From Nemertoderma westbladi (Eukaryota; Xenacoelomorpha; Nemertodermatida; Nemertodermatidae): 64,000 nt of DNA. Under the pieces are notes generated by a model. It made no database searches. It was not told where the DNA came from and saw only the letters and a list, made by a program, of their open reading frames with translations. Within the stretch, counting starts at the first letter, position 1. Each line of letters opens with the position of its first letter. The position numbers were made by a program, and so were the translations under genes. The stretch covers positions 1 to 64,000 of the forward strand of contig JAUCBJ010004624.1 in NCBI GenBank assembly GCA_032718475.1. Reading direction: 5' to 3'. This document shows positions 58,555-64,000 of this stretch, in pieces.

Positions 58555-58845
58555 ATGGGGTCAGGAAGACGCATTTCGTGTTTCAAGAGATATCATTGAG
58601 GCCCATTTTATCCAGAATCCCAAGGCATCATTGAGGCGGGCATCACTATCATTAAGCTACAGTCGTAGTATTCATTATTCAAAGAGTTGTTAAAGAAACT
58701 CAAATTTAAATCTTACAAAATTCAGCTCCTATATGAAATTCAACATAACGACTACACCAGACGTGTCAATAATGCGGCCCACATATTGAACTTTCTAGAA
58801 TCTAAGGACTTATCCAAGGTATTCTTTAGTGATGAGTCTACCTTA
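58555..58845 (+). pseudogene. Mariner-like transposase middle part (stops in frame)
   Basis: Continuation of 56947-57120 after removal of LINE copy 3. Readable segments include FKSYKIQLLYEIQ and then FLESKDLSKVFFSDEST; the final FSDE holds the first catalytic Asp of the DD-type triad in this family. Frameshifts and a stop occur between about 58590 and 58690. The second and third catalytic residues lie past the break at 58845 and are absent. Confidence 0.7.
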
Positions 58846-59455
58846 TATATATACAGGATATAGAGGCGGGTAGATAGAACCAAAACAATAAACGATAGTT
58901 AACACATGTTACAAGATTATGCAAGTGAGTAAAGGAGCAGTTTACAAAGGCAGGTAGATAGAACCAAAATAATAAACGATGGTTAACACGTGTTACACCA
59001 TGTAGGTTAGTAAAGAATGAGGTTGCGGAGGCGGATAGATTGAACCAAAACAATAAACGTATTACAAGTTTATGCAGGTTAGTAAAGGAGCAGGCTATAG
59101 AGGCGGGTAGATAGAACCAAAACAATAAACGATAGTTAACACATGCTACAAGATTCTGCAGGTTAGTATAGGAGCAGGTTATAGAGGCGGGTAGATAGAA
59201 CCAAAACATTAAGCGATAGTTAACACATGCTTCAAGATCATGCAGGTTAGTAAAGGAGCAGGTTATAAAGGCGGGTAGATAGAACCAAAACAATAAACGA
59301 TAGTTAACACATGTTACAAGATTATGCAGGTTAGTAAAGGAGCAGGCTATAGAGGAGGGTAGGTAGAACCAAAACAATAAACGATATTTAACACATGTAA
59401 CAAGATTATGCAGGATAGTAAAGGAGCAGGTTACAGAGGCAGGCTTATAAATAAT
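58846..59455 (-). repeat. 86-87-bp minisatellite, about seven copies
   Basis: Unit on the minus strand includes CGTTTATTGTTTTGGTTCTA, then CCCGCCTCTATA and CTGCTCCTTTACT. It is related to the GTTTTGGTTAGAA family (7510-7665, 39888-40000, 48503-48625). Because most units are 87 bases, an open frame with a 29-residue period results; not a gene. Confidence 0.85.
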
Positions 59456-59459
59456 ATTT

Positions 59460-59700
59460 GTCCTCTTGAGTTGCTATAATGTGATACGTTTTGCCCCATT
59501 GAGTTGCTATAATGTGATACGTTTTGCCCCATTGAGTTGCTATAATGTGATACGTTTTGCCCCATTGAGTTGCTATAATGTGATACGTTTTGTCCCCTTG
59601 AGTTGCTATAATGTGATACGTTTTGTCCCCTTGAGTTGCTATAATGTGATACGTTTTGTACCCTTGAGTTGCTATAATCTGATACGTTTTGAACCAATAT
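59460..59700 (+). repeat. 33-bp minisatellite, about seven copies
   Basis: Unit GAGTTGCTATAATGTGATAC plus GTTTTGCCCCATT, with CC/CT and T/A changes near the end of later units. A multiple of 3, so open on both strands with an 11-residue period. Confidence 0.92.
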
Positions 59701-61076
59701 GTCGCAGTGGGCAACAAGCAAGGCGAGGGCCGGAAGATCATCCTGGTAACAGATACAACTCGTCTCAACTTAAGTTAGTTTTATCAAATATACTTGAAAC
59801 TGAAAAATTTATCCCGTTATTAGACAGTTTTTAAGCGGCCCATATTACCTTAAATCATCAGTGGATAACTAAATGGGTGAAGGTTACTACATCGCCATAC
59901 ACTTTCGTAGTTAATCACGGAGTTAATTCCGGTGTTTTTGAGAGACCGTTTGGGGAAAGTCAGTGGCCTTCCACCCACCACGTCTATTCTCACCAGTAGG
60001 CTCTTCCACAACAGCACATGGTTGTGTAGAGGTTGATCCTGCCGCGGAAACAGTGCCCAGTAAGATTCAGGCTGAGATTCCGCAGGGTGTTGCTGATGGT
60101 GTCTAGACAGAGGTCACGATCCGCTTGTGTATATAACATTTCACTGTAAATAATACTAACTGCATTTAGTATCCATCGTCAGTTGTTCATTTTCAACTGT
60201 TTTTAACACCCACCACCTAACACTTTACATTAACAATACAATTTCACCATATTATATTTTATATAATAAATAACATATGCTAACGTATTGTATGTGATGG
60301 ATGGTTGAATAAAGAAATCGAGGCAACACAGAGAGCCGAAACTAGAAGGTTACTGTCTCCATGGTGTTCGTAATAGTATTAATAAGGCGCCAAGAATGGT
60401 GCTATTGAAGAAAATTATGTAATCCGAGCAAAACGCAAAGAAGATACGCTGACTTAATTAATCAATTAATTGTTTTTTAAACGTGTATTTAAAAAAAATA
60501 TAGTTAACAGGAAGGGCAACATACAGTACGAGCAATAATTAATAAACAACACAAAAATAATGATAAGAGAAATGAAATGTCACTGAGTGTCATCATACAC
60601 TTATAGTTAATTAAATTTACGATATTAACACTATTAATATACCGTTATATAATGTTAATTCTATGTATCAAATTTGTGTTTATCCTTTATTTATTTGCAC
60701 AACACAAACCGAAAACTTTATTGGTTGTCTCAGTTAGTCTCAGTTATAGTTAGGCTCGCTAAGCAATACGTATAAAGTATGACAGTTTATTTCCAGTACG
60801 CTTCCCCCAGAACTATACTTCCCAAAGGAAATTGGTACTCAATTAGATACCACCATTTAAGTAAGAAATACCAATTAAGAATAAATAGTTCGAAGTAAAT
60901 ATAGTACAACAAATTCATATTATTTTCTTTACTGGAAATTATGCCTTTTGAGAATTAACTAGATTATGAAAGTATTCAAAATAATTACCAAATTATCTGT
61001 AACAATAACTATTAAATATTAACGCAAGGTTGAAGGCAATACCGGCCATATAGTTGGTGTTCAGGCAGTCTAAAAT
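59701..61076. other. Intergenic; one uncertain coding-like segment
   Basis: AT-rich without a recognised gene. The plus strand from about 60003 to 60108 reads SSTTAHGCVEVDPAAETVPS then KIQAEIPQGVADGV and stop, after an AG (CACCAGTAG), with coding-like composition; it could be a terminal exon of a gene whose other exons I cannot see. Confidence 0.35.
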
Positions 61077-61796
61077 CTAAAGGGATAACATTAGTCCAAT
61101 AAAAGTGACAATGAAAACATTTAAGCTTCCCAAGGATTTGATAGCGATGTTTGGAACCAATGTAGCAGTAATGTTAGTTGCTATCCTCGAAGGCGCATCA
61201 GTAGTAGTTGTTGTTTTTGTCATGGAATCTTCTGGCCCAGATGTAGTGTAAGGTATAGGGTTGCCATCCAAATCGAGATGAAAGATAGGGTGTTCCCAGT
61301 TGTAGGTCCCGTCGCTATTTGAAAAGCCGGGTGGTGACTGGAATTCCGGATGGTCAATTGAGTCGCAAACTTCTTTCCCTTCACAGCATATTTCTATGCA
61401 AGAACTCAATAATATTTTCGCAGAAAGTCCCTCTACGTAACTCGCGTCTAAAATCCCCTGCATCAAAGATGTGAAGCTGGTGCATGGTTGTTCGGGTTTG
61501 GCTTCACACCCGTTGTATGCGCAGCTCTCATACGACGCACGGATCGCAATTTTAGCATCAGGGTATCCTATCAAGTAGGCTGCTGATAATGTCTCCCATT
61601 TGTGACAAACTGGGCATAGCGAATCATTTACTTTTTCTGATGTTTCTTGGACTCGCCAATCCCAGTTTAAATCTCCCACCTCCTCGAAGCTGGACGATAG
61701 CTGTGTCAGCACAAGCCCATGGCGGCAGGTAACATTTACACCATGTACCAAGCCAACAGAGAGGGCAGTAATACCAAATGTCAACACACGAATCAT
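61077..61796 (-). CDS. Secreted cysteine-rich protein, probably GPI-anchored
   Basis: Single-exon open frame of 239 residues with start at 61794-61796. Residues 1-19 form a hydrophobic signal peptide (VLTFGITALSVGLVHG). The mature part has ten cysteines: one early, a C-P-V-C pair, C-x4-C-x7-C, and SSCIEICCEGKEVC. Alternating hydrophobics between them (FTSLMQGIL, LSAKILLSSC) make a saposin-like helical fold conceivable, but the spacing is not canonical. A threonine-rich stretch (MTKTTTTTDAPS) follows, then NIT and NVT-type glycosylation sites and a C-terminal hydrophobic tail (LNVFIVTFIGLMLSL) with no basic residues after it, as in GPI-anchor signals. A type I membrane protein with a minimal tail is the alternative. 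Family not recognised. Confidence 0.75.
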   Translation of the reverse strand: MIRVLTFGITALSVGLVHGVNVTCRHGLVLTQLSSSFEEVGDLNWDWRVQETSEKVNDSLCPVCHKWETLSAAYLIGYPDAKIAIRASYESCAYNGCEAKPEQPCTSFTSLMQGILDASYVEGLSAKILLSSCIEICCEGKEVCDSIDHPEFQSPPGFSNSDGTYNWEHPIFHLDLDGNPIPYTTSGPEDSMTKTTTTTDAPSRIATNITATLVPNIAIKSLGSLNVFIVTFIGLMLSL

Positions 61797-61848
61797 TAAA
61801 ACTGCGTGGTGCTCAAATAATAGGAACTGTCATCCGAGTTTTAATGCA

Positions 61849-61856
61849 TTTATATA
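61849..61856 (-). promoter_or_regulatory. TATA box of the cysteine-rich protein gene
   Basis: TTTATATA on the plus strand is TATATAAA on the minus strand, 53 bases upstream of the start codon. With initiation about 25-30 bases downstream, the 5' leader would be short, about 25 bases. Confidence 0.55.
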
Positions 61857-62277
61857 TTATTATGTAATCAAACAGCAAACAGGGTTATACAAAACTCAAA
61901 TAATGTCTTCACACTATACTGTATACAAGACTCAAATAGCGTGTCTAAGGAGTTAAATATCTTGAAGCAGACAATATGAAAATTAATATTTTTTGTGGAA
62001 TATATCTATTTAGTTGATAAATAATTGACAAAAACAATCACAAATTATCTTCTCTATACATGATTCATCAGTAAATACAAGTATTAAAATGTATGTAATA
62101 TAATATAACGTATATTTTGTGCTATATTTTAGTGCTATAATTCATTGATATATTTAGTAAGTACGTACAGTAGTGCTATGACTATATTAGTAATAATATG
62201 TTAAAATAAATAGTAATTATAATAATAATAATATATTACTATGATGATTCATTTAAAAAGTTGTCAGGACAGAGTAT
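61857..62277. other. AT-rich intergenic
   Basis: No gene, RNA or repeat family recognised beyond short (ATA)n runs near 62218-62240. Confidence 0.5.
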
Positions 62278-62397
62278 GGCAATCTTGAGACGCTTCTTGA
62301 GTCTGGCATTGGCCTTGAAGTTGCGGTTGATCTTGCAAATGTCATGGGCGATAGGGAGTTGTGGTGGCAAAATTTGTCAACAAGCCGGCACAGCATT
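62278..62397 (+). mobile_element. LINE fragment (3' end region, opposite orientation)
   Basis: Plus strand matches the reverse complement of LINE copies 1 and 3 near their 3' ends: CTTGAGACGCTTCTTGAG, GCAAATGTCATGGGCGATAG and CAACAAGCCGGCACAGCATT. Diverged and very short. Confidence 0.75.
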
Positions 62398-63709
62398 ATC
62401 ATATGTGTATTTATAAATATTGTGAATATGATTTTGGAACTTTACCAACGCGTGCACAGTGCAGTTTTACAAAAAATTATTAAAATAGAGTAAGTTGTCA
62501 ATTAAATCAACCCAATATTGTGCTATAAAAGTATTCCTAAATTAGAAACAGAAATGTGACCAACCGTAAGTATAGTCATTATTTTATATTAGCAGGGACA
62601 CGATGTGCACCCTGTTGAATACAGTAAGTAAGTTGCTCGAACACAAACTATGTAGGCTTGACTTCTGCATACGCGAAATGCAGAAGCAATTACCCAATGC
62701 CCAGTCTGCACAGTCTACTCACCTATAACTACTGTAAACGTTCCCTCTTTAACCGTGCTAAGACTGAACCACTAACATTCAGTGAAACTGTTGGGATGAA
62801 CTTCATTAAAAACTGCTACAGCAACAGTAACTGCGGAAGTTTCATATCTAAGCATAAACGTATCCTGTCTTATTTCAATGTCGTTTGAACATCTGTCCGA
62901 TGCCTGTTTGCGTGTTGTGCTGCAAATATATTTTATTGATTCAATTATCCCGAGACCGTCAATGATTATTACGGACCATATTATTGTGTTGTTATAATAT
63001 TAAGCCATAATGTTTTAATCATTAAAATTATTCATCTACCGTCTCATTAACATGACAGCGGGAGTTTTATGTCCAAATATAAACGTGGTTTTTGACGCAA
63101 TCTGAGTAACGAACTACCCATAAATAAATTATATGTTTCAGTATCTATAAACATTGATTTTATAATTGTATAGTATACGTTGAGTATTACTGTAATTCCC
63201 CATGTATCCACTGTCTACTGTAACCTTACTTTACCAATACCTTATATTACCCATATTGATCTGATTTTATTCGTGCTGTGCACATTTTATCTTCTTATAA
63301 CAATGTCAATTTTATTTGATTAAACAATAATAATAATATTAATAATAAGTAAAATTAGAGACCTCGCGTGTGCAAAAATATTTAGTTACATTTTTTCATA
63401 TGTTTTTCGTAGGGATTTGGCTCATCAGCTACAGTAACAACCCGCGGAGAACACATGTTACTCTTACAATCTGCATCTAAAACATAACCAACACCCTAAT
63501 CATTATAATAATTGACTGTAAAGCCGGACCGTGCATGGACCGTTGGTTGGAAGTTGGATCAATATGCAAACTATTTCGTACAAACACGCGATTTACTAGC
63601 AATGGTGTTTAATCCCATTAGAGTTGCTAAAGAAATGATGAAAATTGATAAGGAAACTAGAAAGTCAGTAAAGCTGGCTATAACTACTACTGTATTCGAC
63701 CTGTTGCAT
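62398..63709. other. Intergenic with unassigned short frames
   Basis: No supported gene. Short open frames at 62658-62888 (76 residues) and 63512-63712 (66 residues) have no recognisable motif or splice context and are not called. Confidence 0.45.
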
Positions 63710-63930
63710 TGAATCTGCACATTAAGATGCTATGCCAGATTAACAAAAACATTTTGTCACTATAATGCAATCCACAATTATTGGCAAGCCCAATTCCGAT
63801 TATCCGCCTCTTCAGGGCCAGTGCCCTTTAGGAGGCGTTTCATGAAAGGGACGTCCACCATGCTTATTTTCTCAATGGGTCTGCCAAAGCACAAGATTGT
63901 GCACTGGCTGGTCCTCCTGAAAGCCTGGAA
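63710..63930 (-). mobile_element. LINE fragment (diverged 3' region)
   Basis: Parallel to copy 1 from about 165 on: CCGCCTCTTCAGGGCCAGTG, CCACCATGCTTATT, then CTGCCAAAGCACAAGATTGT and GCACTGGCTGGTCCTC. More diverged than copies 1-3; similarity fades after about 63930. Confidence 0.7.
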
Positions 63931-64000
63931 AGCATTAGAGAGTTGATTTGGAAATCCTAAGAAGGTACTAAAAGCAATGGTAAATGAATTATACGCTGTT

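Larger units (their letters stand above)
52522..58845 (+). mobile_element. Mariner-like (Tc1/mariner relative) transposon split by two later insertions
   Basis: The left end CAGGGTGTCCCATAAA follows a TA (52520-52521), as in elements with a DUF4817-type N-terminus. Remaining pieces are 52522-52827, 56938-57120 and 58542-58845. The P-like element and LINE copy 3 occupy the gaps. The coding remnant gives an N-terminal helix-turn-helix and the first catalytic region. The right end is lost where the minisatellite begins at about 58846, so no right TIR is visible. Confidence 0.75.

Noticed and set aside
58838-59834. Frames across the 87-bp and 33-bp minisatellites
   Set aside because: Unit lengths divisible by 3 give periodic open frames on both strands; no gene context.

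Overview
This is a metazoan nuclear genomic window. It holds spliced genes with GT-AG introns, a nuclear gene for a mitochondrial complex I subunit (NDUFB9), non-LTR retrotransposons, and at least seven kinds of DNA transposon. Short words such as TAGGCCTAC and ACCGGTA and the P-element/THAP and hAT content suggest a marine invertebrate, possibly an echinoderm. That placement is weak inference. All calls are by eye from sequence and remembered family features; no search was run.

Layout. 1-3050: tandem 63-bp repeat and a decayed LINE (copy 1, minus). 3575-12492: NDUFB9 on the minus strand, two coding exons split by an 8.35-kb intron. The intron carries two nested hAT-type elements in an older AT-rich foldback, an array grown from a terminal-repeat sequence, a CR1/L2-like LINE remnant, and a 2.9-kb foldback transposon. 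12825-13980: a Mutator-like foldback element just upstream of NDUFB9. 13995-16818: LINE copy 2, broken by a ~385-bp hairpin, then a piggyBac-like fragment. 17323-36738: a 19.4-kb satellite of a 17-bp unit (about 1,140 copies), the dominant feature of the window. 38018-39577 and 45558-46796: two larger copies of the piggyBac-like TTAA element. 40636-43454: a two-exon gene for a CNBD2-like cyclic-nucleotide-binding-fold protein. 47031-47350: 16-bp minisatellite. 49900-52257: a two-exon gene for an NHL-type beta-propeller protein with an acidic tail. 52522-58845: a mariner-like transposon into which a P-element-like transposon (52828-56937) and then LINE copy 3 (57121-58541) have inserted. 58846-59700: two minisatellites. 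61077-61796: an intronless gene, minus strand, for a secreted cysteine-rich, probably GPI-anchored protein with a TATA box. 62278-63930: two short LINE fragments.

The host genes (NDUFB9, CNBD2-like, NHL protein, Cys-rich protein) are far apart with no sign of functional linkage. The window is mainly a record of repeat accumulation. Target-site duplications visible by eye allow insertion order to be read at several places. Open frames across the satellite and minisatellites follow from unit length and are not listed as genes.
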